Shown: positions 6,187 to 6,568 of the stretch, piece by piece | Numbering within the stretch: position 1 is the first letter of the stretch | Layout: every line of letters starts with the position of its first letter | From: Bacilli bacterium | Lineage (GTDB): Bacteria > Bacillota_I > Bacilli_A > RF39 > UBA660 | Length of the DNA stretch: 6,568 nt | Direction: 5' to 3' | Assembly (NCBI GenBank): GCA_028698535.1 | Contig: JAQVDA010000041.1 | Span: forward strand, 1 to 6,568 | The notes under the pieces: generated by a model | Seen by the model: the letters and a program-made list of their open reading frames with translations, nothing else | What the model was told of the DNA's origin: nothing | The model's database searches: none | Made by a program: the position numbers and the translations under genes

Positions 6187-6568
6187 AACTAACAACACTT
6201 TCTAGTTTTTTAATTATATCTTGCGGATGATGGGCTATTAACGCCTTATTATTAAGTAAATCTAAATTCTGTAAGGAGAACCCAAAACCATAAGTTACCG
6301 CTAAAAAATCAACTTTAGCAATATCAGCTCCTTGTAGATCATAAACAGTATCACCAACTAAAATAGTCTTATTAGGGGGAATATTTAAGATTGTCATCGC
6401 TTTTTGTACTAAATCAGCTTTAGAATAAGTGTTATTAACATCAACACCATATATTAAATCAAAATACTTATCCATATCATGAGCTTTTAAAATGGCTAAG
6501 GCACCACTTTCTACCTTTAGGGTAGCAACCGCCGTCTTATAACCAGATGCTTGTAAATATTTTAAAAC
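6185..6568 (-). CDS. HAD-family hydrolase, phosphoglycolate phosphatase-like (N-terminus beyond the right edge)
   Basis: The open frame reaches the right edge, so only the last 127 residues are seen. They hold three of the four HAD phosphatase motifs: motif II Thr16 in AVATLK, motif III Lys50 in TYSKADLV, and motif IV Asp73 and Asp77 in LVGDTVYDLQGAD. YFDLIYGVD (35-43) and AVTYGFG (90-96) are typical of the Gph/PGMB-like subfamily of small-molecule phosphatases. Motif I (DxDxT), the nucleophile and the cap domain would lie outside the window. The internal Met at 6475 is not the start, because motif II lies upstream of it. Substrate is not determinable; phosphoglycolate, a sugar phosphate and pyrophosphate are all possible. 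The gene ends in its own terminator and is transcriptionally separate from the comN operon. Confidence 0.88.
   Translation of the reverse strand, partial: VLKYLQASGYKTAVATLKVESGALAILKAHDMDKYFDLIYGVDVNNTYSKADLVQKAMTILNIPPNKTILVGDTVYDLQGADIAKVDFLAVTYGFGFSLQNLDLLNNKALIAHHPQDIIKKLESVVS

Overview
This is a strongly AT-rich window from a low-GC Gram-positive lineage (Bacillota, class Bacilli or a Mollicutes-like relative). The evidence is a Firmicute-style fused SecDF, a ComN-type regulator directly upstream of it, a Rel protein of the RFKD type, GGAGG-class ribosome binding sites and a TTGxxA/TATAAT promoter. Trp is encoded by TGG, and all four visible stop codons are TAA. No TGA needs to be read through, so the standard bacterial code suffices. 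The reduced gene order suggests a streamlined, possibly uncultured genome, but the sequence does not fix the species.

Every gene lies on the minus strand, so the window reads biologically from right to left. At the right edge is the C-terminal part of a HAD-family phosphatase (6185-6568). It ends in an intrinsic terminator whose hairpin begins inside its own stop codon (6160-6186). A sigma-A-like promoter (6105-6133) then starts a compact three-gene operon: a ComN-like post-transcriptional regulator (5781-6068), the fused export motor subunit SecDF (3483-5768, its ribosome site overlapping the comN stop), and a long RelA/SpoT homologue (1333-3465, 17 bases downstream of secDF). After a 101-base spacer with a possible promoter and a GC-rich dyad comes a partial polytopic membrane protein (1-1231) that runs off the left edge. 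It looks like a GT-C-type glycosyltransferase with an extra N-terminal membrane module.

The operon joins protein export, a small RNA-linked regulator and stringent-response signalling. In Bacillus subtilis, as I recall, comN, secDF and relA lie in the same neighbourhood but with recJ and apt among the genes between secDF and relA; here those genes are absent. The most notable observation is that the Rel protein has a complete synthetase, TGS, zinc-finger and ACT architecture, but its HD hydrolase domain has lost all recognisable metal-binding and catalytic residues. It should make (p)ppGpp but not degrade it. I see no CRISPR, mobile element, tRNA or rRNA, and no gene-free stretch over 300 bases.
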